From Zymoseptoria tritici IPO323 (Eukaryota > Ascomycota > Dothideomycetes > Mycosphaerellales > Mycosphaerellaceae), in NCBI RefSeq assembly GCF_000219625.1, contig NC_018208.1, positions 124,001 to 188,000 of the forward strand: 64,000 nucleotides of DNA, given 5' to 3'. Below, in pieces: positions 43,539 through 55,535 of this stretch (position 1 is the stretch's first letter; every line of letters begins with the position of its first letter). The translations under genes were made by a program, and so were the position numbers. The notes beneath the pieces are model-generated. The model was not told the origin of the DNA, did not search any database, and was given only the letters and a program-made list of their open reading frames with translations.

Positions 43539-45437
43539 TTACTCGCGCTTCTTCTCTCCCTCCTCCTTCGCAACAACAGGCTCTTCCTTCGCATCAACGA
43601 CCGGCTCCTCTTCCAGCCTCGTCCTATCAACTGCGGGATCCTCCTCCCCCTCCTCCACAGTCTTCACCTCACTCTGCACATCCCCCTCACCCTTCCCCTC
43701 ATCCCGCATTTGACCTTGAGCATCCAACTCCTCACCCTCCCCCAACTCCTCAACCACACCCTCAACCTGCTCCATCACATCCCCATCCTTCCCTCCATCC
43801 TGCTGCTTCGTCTGAAAAGCAATCCTCTCCCTCTCCGCTTCAATCTGCGATCCGAATTGCGCGAAATCTTCGGTGGGATCATATTCCTCCTCAGCCATCC
43901 CCTCGGTGGAGGAAGAGGAAGGGGAGGTAGATGAAGGAGGGGAGGTTTCGTCGGTGCGGAGAGAGGAGTCGAGGGAATTTAGGTCCTCGTCCGGGTTGGT
44001 GTGGAGGTGGTTGCCTCTTTCTAGCTCTTCTTCATTCTCATCGTCGGGGAGGAGGGAGGGGGAGGGGGAGGTGGAAGTTTCTTCTTCGGAGGTCATGGTG
44101 GCGGAGGAGGAGGAAGAGGGAGAGGATGAGGATGAGGGGTCAGCGAATTCGGCTCCCCCATCGGATTCAAACAGGGTCTGCTCCGCTTGATCGAGCAGAC
44201 GTTGATCTTCTTCGTGTTGAGCCACCGACACGCCGACGAGGTCGGCGTCGAAGTTCGGTTCGTCGAGTGTGCTGGATTCCTCAGCTGCTGCAGTGATGGG
44301 TGCGTCTAGATGTTGCTGTCTCCGCGAAGGCTGTCGAGATCTAGGCTTCTCAGGTCTGGCGGGTGGTTCCAGCCCATGCGTAGCGGAGTAAGACACAATC
44401 CCCCGTCTCGCTAGTCGTGCTCTCGCTTCTTGCCCTTCTTGACCCGCGCGACCGAGTACACCAGCTACGACTTGTACGCATCGCAGGGAATCGTCGTTAG
44501 CGGGGATGGGGTACGTCACCCACGTCGGGTTGGCGTCTGTGTCGATGATTCCGATGGTGGGGATGTTGTTCAGTCCACACTCGTGTAGGAGGATGTAGTT
44601 CTCCAATGGGTTCAGACAGACGACCAAATCGGGTTTCAACGCGGCTTTACTCCCCAACTGCGCTTCGAACCCTTCCACCTCCTGATCCAGCTCGTTGACC
44701 ACCTTTTTCGCACACCCGCCGAGGATTTGCTGTCCGTTGGTGATACTCCCGGGAATCCACTTCGTGAAAAGATGACATCCCTTCGCCATGCCCGCCGCTT
44801 TGACAACCGCTCTCGCATGTCCCTCCCTCGTGCCGACGAACAACACCAATCCGCCTCGTTCCGTCACCCCAGACACGATCTTACACGCTCGTCGGAGATG
44901 GCTCGCCGTCACATCCGGACTGATAATGTGCACCCCATCCCTCACGCCGAAAATATACCTCGAATTCGCAGGATTCCACAAACTCGTCGCGTGACCGAGG
45001 TGGGACTGCGAAGCGATGAGAAGTTCGAGGGTAATGTCGCGGGGGTAAGGAGGGTTGGAGAGGAGTTGGTAGGGTTTGTAGTGGGGGGAGAGGACGCTGC
45101 CCGTGCCGGCGAGGGCGGACTTTTGGTGTTGGAAAAAGGCGTAGTCGAGGGCCACGGGGTGGTTGGGGTCGTTGATGGGGACGGCGGGGAGGGAGTCCGG
45201 ACGGGATGTGGCGGGGAGGGAGGAGGTGGTGTCGATGAAGGTTGGGACGCCGACGACGCTGGAGGTGGGTGTGTCGGTTTCGAGGGAGGAGTTGAAGCGG
45301 CGGGTGGATGGGTGGTGGTGGAGAGGAGAGGATTTGGGGAGGGCGATGCGGCCTGGAGGGGAGGTTAGTGAGATGTGTTGATGGGATTGAGGGATTTCAT
45401 TACCATGCCGCAGCCGTAGGGGCGCTCTTATTATCAT
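43539..45437 (-). CDS. MRP4: mitochondrial small-subunit ribosomal protein uS2m, extended acidic tail
   Basis: Exons 45437-45404 and 45352-43539; the 51-bp intron (GTAATG donor, CACTAAC branch, CCTCCAG acceptor) is a multiple of three with no stop, so it hides inside an open frame. The spliced product has 615 residues. The N-terminus MIIRAPLRLRHGRIALPKSS is a mitochondrial presequence. The uS2 core spans about residues 105-330: LIASQSHLGHATSLWNP, RYIFGVRDGVHIISPD, LFVGTREGHARAVVKAA, KWIPGSITNGQ, LKPDLVVCLNPLEN, and IPTIGIIDTDANPTWVTYPIPANDDS (in parts). The rest is a long Ser/Glu/Asp-rich extension absent from bacterial S2, ending in Lys/Glu repeats. Divergent from the gene at 45620. Confidence 0.88.
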   Translation of the reverse strand: MIIRAPLRLRHGNEIPQSHQHISLTSPPGRIALPKSSPLHHHPSTRRFNSSLETDTPTSSVVGVPTFIDTTSSLPATSRPDSLPAVPINDPNHPVALDYAFFQHQKSALAGTGSVLSPHYKPYQLLSNPPYPRDITLELLIASQSHLGHATSLWNPANSRYIFGVRDGVHIISPDVTASHLRRACKIVSGVTERGGLVLFVGTREGHARAVVKAAGMAKGCHLFTKWIPGSITNGQQILGGCAKKVVNELDQEVEGFEAQLGSKAALKPDLVVCLNPLENYILLHECGLNNIPTIGIIDTDANPTWVTYPIPANDDSLRCVQVVAGVLGRAGQEGQEARARLARRGIVSYSATHGLEPPARPEKPRSRQPSRRQQHLDAPITAAAEESSTLDEPNFDADLVGVSVAQHEEDQRLLDQAEQTLFESDGGAEFADPSSSSSPSSSSSATMTSEEETSTSPSPSLLPDDENEEELERGNHLHTNPDEDLNSLDSSLRTDETSPPSSTSPSSSSTEGMAEEEYDPTEDFAQFGSQIEAERERIAFQTKQQDGGKDGDVMEQVEGVVEELGEGEELDAQGQMRDEGKGEGDVQSEVKTVEEGEEDPAVDRTRLEEEPVVDAKEEPVVAKEEGEKKRE

Positions 45438-45619
45438 CGTGGTGATATATGGTGATGAAGTCGTCTAATCGCACTCGATGAACTTTGTCGTAGAGACATT
45501 GTCCGTCCCGCCAAGCCTGAAGACTTCCGCGGCGAAACTTGAGAGCTTGAGCTCCAACAAAGCATCTTACCACGCTCACTTCTCGCCAATGCCCTCTTGG
45601 GTTACGATCCGCGCGTGTG
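45438..45619. promoter_or_regulatory. short bidirectional promoter
   Basis: Only 182 bp separate the start codons of the uS2m gene (-) and the long protein (+), so the two very likely share regulatory DNA and may be co-expressed. Confidence 0.55.
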
Positions 45620-48580
45620 ATGCCATGTCGAACCGCGCGAGCGTGCCGGCCGCTGGTACAGAATCCCGCGCAATGCCTCTGGATCACCAACGAAGTGCTC
45701 GCCGACGCTTTCAATCGCTTTACTCGCGCGTTGGTCGGAGCTAAACGACACGGCAGCAATGTTCCCGGACCACTGGAAGCTCGTCGCAGGTCAGCGAGAG
45801 CACTCACAGGAATCGTCTCGTCAGTGTCGGCGTCGGAGCCCTCTTCGCAACCAAGGCAGGCAGCGCTCGCTGAGAGTCGAAGACACGGCAGCAATGTTCC
45901 TGGACCACTGGAAGCTCGTCGCAGGTCGGCGAAGAGACGGATGGGTCTCGCATCGCATGCTGCCAACCCTTCGCCGGTACCTGATTTGGGATCACTTTTT
46001 GGACTGAGCGGATTCGGTACCTCGAGAAGGCAGGACTTTGAAAAGAGCTGGAAGTATGAGCCGCCGGCTGAGTCGAGGACACAAGAAGCTACAGCGAGTG
46101 AGAGGGACACTTTGTGGAAGTATGGTTGGCCAGGTGGAGCACCGAGGAGGAAAGAGATTGTTTGGGAGGACTTTTTGGACGTATCTCAGCAGGTTAAGGT
46201 CGATCCTGTGGAAGAGAGCAGGAAAGCATTCGAGGCAGTGCTCGCCGGGAAGAACAGTACTGGAGTGATATCAGCGACCGACATGACCGATATTACGACA
46301 TTCCTCGAATCTACTGCAGACGAACCCGCGGCGCACAATATCGACAGATTGATGGACTGGATCGGATTACGTTCCGTGGACGAGCAACAGCTGTATGACA
46401 CTGTTTCTAGAAGGCTGGAATCGCACACTGTGAGCAATCACGGAGTTTCGAAAATTCTTGCCTACATGGCAGTACATCAAAATTCAAGACCCATCAGCGA
46501 GATTCTGGCCCACCCGTTTGGGCACACAGAAGGCCAACGTGATCTACGAGAGATATGCCGTTCGACCACACGGATGCTCTTGGACCATCTCCAACCGGAT
46601 CCACTCACGCCCGCCCCCCCACCGATTTTGCTCTGGCTGCAATGCTTGATGGATGCCAATCCGCGCCCATTCTATGTATACACGAGTAGGACCTGGCGGG
46701 ACGTGTATCGCGAGCTTGCACACATTTACAAGAGTCCTGCTCCGCTCGGCGCTCATCTCGCATCACTGAGTTATACCGATCTCTCACGAATACTGCTCGC
46801 TCACTGGGTTCCACACGTTCTGCCAGGGGAAAGCGATGCTCCAAAGACAGGCACGGCGGATGCCACGTACCCCTTCATGGCAGTAAACACATTCGACCCT
46901 CCCTCGCCACTAGTCCTCCAGCTAGCCATGGAGCGACGAAGAAGGGTCAAAGTCTCGATGCGACGAAGACCTATCCGCCAGAACAACCCACTCATCGATC
47001 TCTTCATCATCCTCAACCAGCACAGCGTACCACTCGCAGGGCTTGCTCAAGACGTTTTCGAGATCTTCCACTACAAGCGACCAGAGATCACTTTCAAGTT
47101 CTTCCGCCACTTCTGGTACCGTCATTTCCTCGAAGTTGATGTGCAGTTTGCCCAACGCCTGGTCCACCACTTCTTGAAGATCGATCAGCCATTGTTTGCG
47201 TACCGCGTCTTCACGTACGTTCCGAATCTACCTCTCAGTCGCTGCTACGAGCTGCCGCTCAAACTCGCTGCCGACGGCATCGGGCACTCGGCCAATATTT
47301 GGAGAATCTTGCGACGTCAGGCTCCTCCAGATTACCTTCAATCGTCCGCCAGGGACAAGCACAATTTAAGTCTCGTGCCAGAGCACATCGAGCTCGTCAA
47401 TCTCGTTGCTTGGAAGTTTGCGTTGTCCAAGACGCTCGATGATCGCGTGGCATTTCGTCGAGTCTGGGAATGCTACCGCTTCCTCAGCGATCGCGGCGCA
47501 CCCATCAGTACCGTCATGACACGCGCCATGGTGACGGCAGGTGTGGTCCGTCCTCTTCGTGATCGTCGGCGCCCAGGCACGACGAAGTTCAAATACATCC
47601 ACGATCTGGTCAAGCGAGTCGAGGGAGAAGAGGTCGCCCGCGCCCTCGATCGTGCCGTGTATACGACGTGGAATTACAAGACATTGAAGACGGGTATTGA
47701 AGCCGTGCGGTATTTGGTCGAGGAGAAGATGGGGAGGAGGGTCAATGGCGATCAGAAATGGCTCATGGGAACAGTGAAATTGTGGAGCAGAGGCAAGAAA
47801 CGCTTGCGCGCCTACGATCGGTCGTACGATAAATCCGCTGCGGCTGAGGCGGCAGCGAAACGGCGTCTGAAAGAACCTGTCACGGGAACGGAGCCCAAGA
47901 GCAAGCTGGACATCTCTCTGACCACGCTCGTGCCGTTCCAACCGCTCGCTCCCACGCACGATTCAGCAGCGGACTTTCCGTTCGAGCCGTCCAACAAACA
48001 TGAAGATGATGGCACAACATGCCCGCCTTCCATTGCAGCTTCCGGAACCGACGACCCGGTCGATGCTACGGTCGACAGCGAAGCCGTGCAGCACAAAGAG
48101 GCTTCGTCTTCAAGAGACGACACAGCCGACTCCGAGATCAAGATCAGGATCTGCGACATCTCACCCCCTGTTGAGCAACCCACAGCTCGTGCACGAAGCG
48201 GCCTAGGCTACGACGGTGCAGCTACGCAGCCTTCAATGAAGCCCGTCGAAGCAAACCACTAATCATTCTCACCTCTTGCAGACGATGCTACTCCCGCTAC
48301 TGCGAGCTCGCCGACCGAGCATCATGCTCCCTCTGGCGAGACAGTTCGAAAGCTGCAGCAGCGACCGAAAACGCCAGCCTTGATACCGACAGCAAAGGGC
48401 ACATACCAGGCCAACAAGGTCAGAATCGTGCTGAACGATGTTGTGGCTGGCTCGATGAGAGAGAGATTTACTATGAAGAATGTCACGCCTTGGTCGTGGG
48501 TGGATCCGGCGGATGGGTCGTTGGGGTCGGAGGACGAGGAACATGACGAGGTCTGCTTGGTGCACAGCCAGCAGATCTGA
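45620..48580 (+). CDS. conserved fungal protein, putative mitochondrial helical-repeat factor
   Basis: Exons 45620-48215 and 48282-48580 with a 66-bp intron (weak GTGCAG donor, good CACTAAT branch and CTCTTGCAG acceptor) give 964 residues. Without splicing the frame stops at 48262; beyond the acceptor the frame stays open for 98 further codons with protein-like content (KGTYQANKVRIVLND, ERFTMKNVTPWSWVDPADGS), so the 3' exon is favoured. The start is the ATG at 45620; three bases upstream is only a GTG. The Arg-rich N-terminus suits mitochondrial import. The middle is mostly alpha-helical (NPLIDLFIILNQHSVPLAGL, FKFFRHFWYRHF, LFAYRVFTYVPNLPL), resembling PPR-like fungal mitochondrial expression factors, but I cannot name it. 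A 51-bp segment encoding RHGSNVPGPLEARRRSA is duplicated in frame. Confidence 0.7.
45747..45932. repeat. 51-bp in-frame direct repeat within the gene
   Basis: GACACGGCAGCAATGTTCC begins at 45747 and at 45882, each within a ~51-bp block of near identity; the 135-bp offset (45 codons) keeps frame. The protein shows HGSNVPGPLEARRRSA twice. Confidence 0.85.
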
Positions 48581-48886
48581 TCAAGCATCGGGTGGTCGAT
48601 ATGCATATATACAGATGATCTATGATACCCAGCATTCGACTTTCCCGCCCGCGTTGACCACGTCGCCTTCGGACAGTACGCACAAGTGGCCTCCACATTT
48701 TCAACCGTACGACAAGTTTCTCAGTGCCACGGTCACCAGATGATCCACAGAAGGCTTTTCAACAGCTACCACTGAATGCTTTGCTCTCTGCACTCCATCG
48801 CGACCATACGCAAGCTCTACTGTCGGCCTCTCCACGGGGTCAGAAGAACCAAAATGCACGAGTTGCCTATCACTTTCTTGTACTCC

Positions 48887-48900
48887 AACCCTAACCCTAA
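48887..48900. promoter_or_regulatory. telobox-like AACCCTAACCCTAA
   Basis: Two and a third units of the fungal telomere repeat (TTAGGG complement) inside unique sequence; such teloboxes can bind Myb-type telomere factors. Confidence 0.45.
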
Positions 48901-50259
48901 CGCACGACACACTCCTGGATCGAATGATGGAACGGGACTGCGGGCTACGACAGAAGCAGGCGGCTGTCGAAATTTTAACTGGCCATACTGTCCACTTTGC
49001 AGAAGTGTCATGCAGCAGCCAGCCCTCGAATTGAATCATTGAAGTCTGGCAACATCGAACGATCCCGTAAAAGCCCACCACTTGACTGCTGCACTTCTCT
49101 GCATTCACTGCGGCTCGATGTCCAGGAGAAGATCCCGCAATCGTTCCTGACTTGACCCGCGCTTGACACGAACGGCATCGCATCGCCGAGCGAAGAATGT
49201 GATCGACATGCGTGCAACGTCGGGAAGTCCGAAAAGGCCCCTGACTGCAGTTTGGGCAAGTCGATTCGTGGATGATCGAGATCAGGTTTTCTAAAGCACA
49301 ACAGAATTGCACAGCAACTCCATGAGAGGCTCGGTCTGATCCTGCTCTCAGGAAGCACATTCCATGGCACGACAGTAGACAGCGCGGAGTAGAGAGACGC
49401 ATGTCGTCGACTCTGCCCTGCCTCGTCACAAGCCTCTCACGACGTGGCGCACTCCATGTGGCAGCCTTTGTGGTGGCTAGTGCTTTGACTTCCAACGGCT
49501 CGCTTGCAAACAAGGTTCGACCTTGAGTCGATTATTCTTGCCCTCTTTTCCCGTCGGAGTCTAGACGGAAAGTGGCGTGTGGCAGTGCACCCATGTTGCA
49601 GAGAAAGAGGGTCATAGGGTTCGTCGGTACGAGGCTAATTCACGAGCTTCGTTTCAGCACGGAAGCTTCCTCTTCTGAAGGTCACATCGTACATGGGATT
49701 GGACGGGACCACAGTCGCACCCCGCGGAGAAAACGCCAAGGGGTCTGAGACTGTTGGAATAAACATCTAGTGCCGGTGATAGTTCCTGTTCCAGGCCTTT
49801 GCTTGACTATCACTCACAAAGTACCACACTCTCCAAGGCGACCGCGGAATCTACCTGGTCTTGGGAACAAGACGGACCACAAACAGTCTTCATTCCACTC
49901 CCGTCCATGCGAAACATCGCGATCCAAATCCGTTACCCGGTCCGCGGGACCTGCCATCCCTGCAATGTCCGGAGATCCTCTCGCAGAACAGGGAGTCAGG
50001 GACAACACAACCCACGTTGCGTCCCAAGATGCTCTGGAGCTCCGGACCACGATCCTGCAATCATTTTGGCTAGAGTTGTCTTAGCTGAACGCAATACGTC
50101 GGGAAGTGGGCGTATGGCGCGTTCAGTGTGGCGCAGCAGCTCTGGATGTCGATCGCATTTGGTCAACCTTTGCCCGGCATCTTGAGATGCCGGAGGGGAC
50201 GTCAGCAGTTGAGCACGTACAGCAGAAGCAAAGAGGGATTTGAAGTAAACCTACACCGT

Positions 50260-50385
50260 ACGCGCGTGTGTACGCCTATCTGGACGTCTCCCTATGATGC
50301 CCGTACGCTTTCATGTACGCCTATACGGCTGTTCTCGCAAGTCATCTGTACGCCTACTTGTACGCTTATTTGCCCGTCCTACCAG
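50260..50385. repeat. degenerate TGTACGCC(T)A repeats
   Basis: Forms of TGTACGCCTAT or TGTACGCTTAT recur about five times within 125 bp (for example near 50269, 50313, 50349, 50361), separated by short variable spacers. Confidence 0.55.
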
Positions 50386-52795
50386 ACTGGACATGCATGA
50401 AGAGATCATGAACGCCCATGTAAAGCCACACTGTATATGGTCAACACGGAGTCCTTCCAGGTTCCAGAGATTGCGGTCGGCTGTTGAGTGAGGCCGATAC
50501 ACAAGTTGCTCATCTCGAGACGATCTGCACCGGTCGTGAATCGGTATCGATGCTTTGAGAAGGATTATGCCAGCCGTCAGGGGATGGAGGGTCTGTGTTC
50601 AGGCCACCGCGGTGAAGCTGTCCAATCTGATTATCATATTGACGACACATCTCGGTCTGACTCCGGAAAGAGCCAACGCTCATTTACTGTCGAAGATTTC
50701 GCGGGGATGAGAGAGCAGACCTGATCAGGATCAACTCAGGGGAAGACAGTAATAATCAGGCTTCGAATCCACCCGGAAATGCCGACTCCCTGATGAAGGC
50801 GGCCGCTTAAGCAACAGCAGTCGCTCAGTCAGCAAGACAGGCCCCATCTAGATGCGAAGCTCGAACACTCGTCCTCATCCTCTCAGGCCTCCTGCATCCG
50901 CCACACTCCAAACATCCCACCACGCACTCCGCGCGGACATGCATGAGCGACGCAGACATCCAGACGCACGAGGCAGGGCATCCGCCACACTTCGAAGCGT
51001 ACAGCACAGCAAAAGCACAGCGCACCGCATGTAGCAAGCGAGAGACCGAGCCACAAGGAAGAACGTTCAGCAGACTCGCCGTGCATGTCCAGCCTGCCCA
51101 GCCCAGCCTCTCTCGTCAGCGTTCCTCAGATCGGAAGTGATCACGATGCCATCGGTCCCCGGGCGGTTCCACGTCGATAGCGGCGATGAAGGTCGTCCAG
51201 GTATCGCAGTGTTCGAGTTGATGACGAGAAACCACGATCTCGATACTAGCAGAGCTGGACAAGCCATCCCTTCCCATAACATACCGCTTGTGACTGTCGA
51301 ACAACGCATATCGTGGAAAAAAAAATGGAAAAAGCAAAAAGGCTGGACCTCCAACCCATCCCCAAAAACTTGACGCCTCAAACAATCCGTGGCGTCCGTC
51401 CGTCTCTTTCACATGCATGCCATGCATAATGTTTTCTCCGCACTCGTGTTTCAGGTCGAGAGGGCGTGTGAGCCGGTACAAGGGTTGTGTGGCGCGACAC
51501 TCAACTCTCCGACCCCACTGCATAGTCCTTTGAACTTACGAGGTACGCGGTAACGCGACAGAAATCGCGATGGGAGAGCATCGAACTCGGACCATCCACT
51601 CGATCGCTTGCCGCCCGATTCGTAGTCTCCGCGCAGAGTCATACCATCTCAGCAACACGGGAAGCGACACGAACAAAATTTCCTTCAATTCGGCCCCCGC
51701 CGCAGTTTCAGACCCCATTGCCCCAAAAAGCCCCCAACAGCGAACATCCCCGCGCGGGAGCTTCTTCCCTTCCATCTCATCTCATATCGTCCGCCCCGGA
51801 CCCTCGTGTTCATCATTGGGAGCTGAGCTCTTTCGAAGAGAAGGGTCCACGGATAAGTCGGAGATTTCAGCACAACGGGCTGCAACGTTTCGCGGGTGGA
51901 GTACGGTACACGGATGCGAGATCACGAGGGGAGGTGCATGATGCGGCTGCATGGTGTGATCGCGCGCGCTCTCTCTCTCTCTCACGTGGAGACGGAGGGT
52001 TGGAATTTGACGCATTCACTTTGATATTGTAGATCTGTTGGAGTCAGTGAGTGAAGGTCTCGAGGAATGAATGGAAATGAATTGTTGTTGTAGATGTCGA
52101 AACATCGTGAAAGTCTGTTGCATGTCTCGTTGACCATTTGATGCCAGCCATCTATGGTCTAGAAGCTCGCTTTCACTCACACACCGCTCCCTACCTCCAC
52201 GGACCGCCCATCCTCCGCGGTATTTCCCTCCACAGTCCATCAAGTCCTCCGCTTAGCTTCAATCATAGCAGCACTCGCCAAGCAGATCAGTTGAACAAGA
52301 TCAAAGAGGAGAACAATCATCTGTCCATTTCGTATGCGTTATCCATTCTGAAGCCATCATATGTAAAATCTCTGCTCCCACCCACGCCGCTGGCAGTGGG
52401 GGCTCATCTCATATTCATGTTTCCATCCCCATCCATAACCCTCTGGAAAAACTCGAATTGCCCTCGCGCAATATTGGTTGGGTATCATCAAAAATAGATA
52501 ATAGAAAAAGGAAAGATGAAGAGAGAAACGAAAACAAGACCCGATATCAGAGGCCTGCGTGGTATCTTTGTGCTCTCAGAGAGCACGATATCTTTCCCTC
52601 GTTGCCGTAGCCCATGTACACTGCATTGCACTGCCGATTCCCTTCTGTCTCTTTCGTTCGTTCGGCCGTTCATTCCCTTGGGCGTGCTTCTTTTTCGTAG
52701 CCACCAAAATGTGTACATTACGTGTCGTTGGTCGTCATGGTCGTGAGATCAAACGAGTGTGGGTGGCTCTGTTGGCCTCAATATTCCAGCTCTGC

Positions 52796-55535
52796 TCAGA
52801 ATAGCAGCTTCAATTCGTATCCGGTGCTGTTGACGTTCTCAGCGAGCACGATGTCGCCATCGCACTGCATGTCCATGGCCGCGGCGTCCCATTCGCGCTT
52901 CGTCTTGATCGGGGTGTCGACTTTGATTTCGGAGAATTCGGCCGTCATGTCTTGACCTTCGGGAATCTCGCGGATGCACTCGTCGTCGAAGAGGATGTGG
53001 AGGCCGTCGCGATTGATGCGGTAAGTTCTTAGAATCTGGGTGGGTTCGATGTTGCATTTTGTCGCGACGGCGTTGGTGAAGTCTTTGAGAGTGCGGTTCA
53101 TCAGGTAAACCGCGCGATGAAAGTTATCCGGTGGTGTTTGACCGGCAATGCGTGGTTGCACGTAGAACGAAGCGACTGGCTTGACAGGTCGCTCGGGTGG
53201 TGCTTGGTATCCGTGGTCGACACCCATGGCTTCGATCCAGCCAGAGAGTTCGCCAGATGTGGGCGACTTGATCTGAACCTTGGTGGGAAGGTTGTCAGGT
53301 GGGCTCTGAAGCTGCTCCGGTATTGAGGATGGAATGTCCAGTGTCGCCGTCTGGGGATTGTTCCCCCATTCGTTCGAGTTCTCGCGAGAAGGTCCACCGA
53401 TCGGAGTAGGTTGCTGCAAGTACGTATCCTTTTTGCTTCCAAGGAATGAGTTTGAACTTGGAGTTGGCGAAACAGCGCCAGAAGAAGGTCCAGTCTCACT
53501 ATGCTTGTCCCAACTTGCTGCAAGTTCGACGGAGTCGTTCCGAAGCAGGTCCTGTGTCTCTCCTGTGAGCTTGACTGGATATGCATCCGGGTCGTCACCG
53601 TCATCGCCTCGCAGGTAAAGGATGCTTGCCGGTCGTGTTGATGTGAACATGTCTTGAAGCGTCATCAACTTCATGTGCATGTCCTCCTCGGCGCTGCCGC
53701 TACCCGAATTTGATGCTGCAGAGTTCATTGACCATGTTCGTCGGTGCTTGGGCACCTTTGCAGGTCGTTCCATTCCCTTTGCCAACGAGCCGCTTCGTTT
53801 TCGCTTGCCCATATCTCTCATACCGGATTCGATTTGTGCGATTTGTTGGTTCAGCTTGTCGATGGTCTTCTTGACGTGCGCGACATCATTCGATAGCTTG
53901 CGCTCTGCGCCATGATCGCGGAAAAGCTTGACTTTGCAGTAGCAGACTTCTGATTCTTGCACCTTTGATGCATTGCCAGAAGGATCCTCGATCATCTCTG
54001 TCTTCGCGCACAGCCTTACGGGAATGCCCTTGACACCCTTTGAATGGCTAAAGTCGGTGGAGAGAAAGTTGAAGCGGACAGATATCGGACACTCAGCAGC
54101 ACCCGGCGCGGGAGTCCAGGTCACGCAGAAGCCATCAAAGGAAGCACACTCGAGCTCGAGTTTGGGTTTGCCAGGATCATCGGCTCCGCAGAGTTGACCT
54201 GGGTCGACGTATTCGACAGCTTGGAGTCGGCCTCCACGTTGATGTGCTTCGTTCGTGCCGCGGCCTTCCTTCCAGAGTTGCCAACACGCGGCCGGCTTTT
54301 GTCGTTGCTGCTCGTCCTCGAATGACACACGGACGAACGTTCGATACTTCATCCCGGGCATGATGTGCTGGACCTGGGTGTCGACCACGTTGAGGGTATA
54401 TGCTTGGCCTTTGTTGAGATATGTGATTGGGATCTCATCGGCGTGCTTGATCATCGCCGTGGGCGCATTCAACGTGGCGTGATATCGAAATCTGTCACCA
54501 GTCAGCGAGGGCTCCCACTTCTTCAGTCCGCGCGACACTGACTTCTCCGCGGACGGATGCATCGGTGGGGGCTGCATGGAGGTGTGCATGGCGGATGGGT
54601 GGAACATCAAATCCGAGGATTGGTGATGATGTTGCATGTCCATGCTCATGCCCATGTCGTCGACCGGCGACTCTCCGATCGGACCCTCCATGCCTTCGAA
54701 CGATGGCTGATGTGAGAAGTGTTGCGGTGGGAAGCCCTGCTGCTGGTGCATGTGGAATGGGTTGACATTATGGAATTGCTGCGGTTGGATGTGTTGCGGT
54801 AACGCAGCCTGGAAGTGAAAGGCGGTGTTCTGCTGGCCGGCATGCAGAGCGCCATCCGAGGTGGGCATTGATAGAGGTGTGCCCAAGCCCATGCCACCGA
54901 ATGCATTGGGAGTGTGCAAGTCGCCCGCTTGACTGTGGTAGATGGTGTTCGTGCCGCCAGGCGTCGGCGTGTAGTAGCCTGGCATCTGGTTGGTGAACAT
55001 GTTGAAGCTGTGGTTGTTGGGGTCCATGATGGAAGGTGTCAGTCCAGAGGTGCCAAAAGTCCACGGTTCATTTGAACCGGTGGGAGTGGGGTCGGCATCT
55101 TTGACATGGCGCGGAGGGTCGTCGAGAGACCTGTGAGCATTGTCAGCCAAGCGAACAGTGTGCTGCGGCGTTTGCCACGCAATACGTGCTGATCAGAATA
55201 GTTATGACAGGGGATGCCCTACCGGGGATTGAGTGGTGCGTCGAGAGGGTCGGTGAGGATTGCAGGCGCGGGTCCAGGCGCCGAGGAGGTGGGAGATGTG
55301 CTCGCGCCCAGTGCCGGGAAATTGGCCTTGAAGTTCTTATACAGCTCGTCGCTGGGTTTCTGCGATGTTCTCCTATAATGATGGAGTCAGTATTGATGTG
55401 TCGTGGTATGTATTATTGATAGAGTTTTGTGATCCAGGTCGATCGATGTGGCAGTGTGTGAGGCTTGCTCTCGCGGCCTTTCGTCGGGCGGGCCTGGAGT
55501 TTCTGGGGCAGGGCAGCTCACCTGTTTCGAAACAT
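52796..55535 (-). CDS. CP2/Grainyhead-family transcription factor
   Basis: Exons 55535-55522 (14 nt with the start codon), 55372-55223 and 55130-52796; introns of 149 and 92 bp. The spliced product has 832 residues and opens MFRNRRTSQKPSDELYKNF. The ATG at 55150 lies in the second intron and would miss this part. After a His/Gln/Met-rich region, the CP2 DNA-binding domain starts near residue 268: RYHATLNAPTAMIKHADEI, PITYLNKGQAYTLNVVDTQ, MKYRTFVRVSFEDEQQR, CPISVRFNFLSTDFSHSKGV and GIPVRLCAKTEMIED. A basic coiled-coil (KTIDKLNQQIAQIESGMRDMGKRKR, in parts) and a C-terminal ubiquitin-like/dimerisation region (RTYRINRDGLHILFDDECIREI) follow. Neurospora's Grainyhead relative (csp-2) controls cell-wall remodelling at conidial separation; the same role here is inference. 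Confidence 0.87.

Larger units (their letters stand above)
48581..52795. other. long gene-free stretch
   Basis: 4.2 kb with normal base composition, no RIP signature and no convincing coding frame, spliced or not, on either strand. It lies downstream of two genes that converge on it. Local features are a double telomere-like motif (48887-48900), degenerate TGTACGCC repeats (about 50260-50385), and a (CT)7 run at 51969-51983. It could hold long noncoding transcripts or fast-evolving genes I cannot recognise. Confidence 0.45.

Noticed and set aside
45400..46110. 236-codon minus-strand frame overlapping the uS2m and long-protein starts
   Set aside because: It is antisense to the duplicated N-terminal segment of the plus-strand gene and shows the same repeat in reverse; no independent support.
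51540..51660. tRNA-like signals on the minus strand (GCTGAGATGGTATGACTC and GAGTTCGATGCTC)
   Set aside because: A- and B-box resemblance only; the T-stem has just three pairs and no acceptor stem can be formed at either end.
52796..55150. CP2 factor model starting at the ATG at 55150
   Set aside because: That ATG lies just inside a sequence with branch site and acceptor; the upstream exons restore a better N-terminus in frame.
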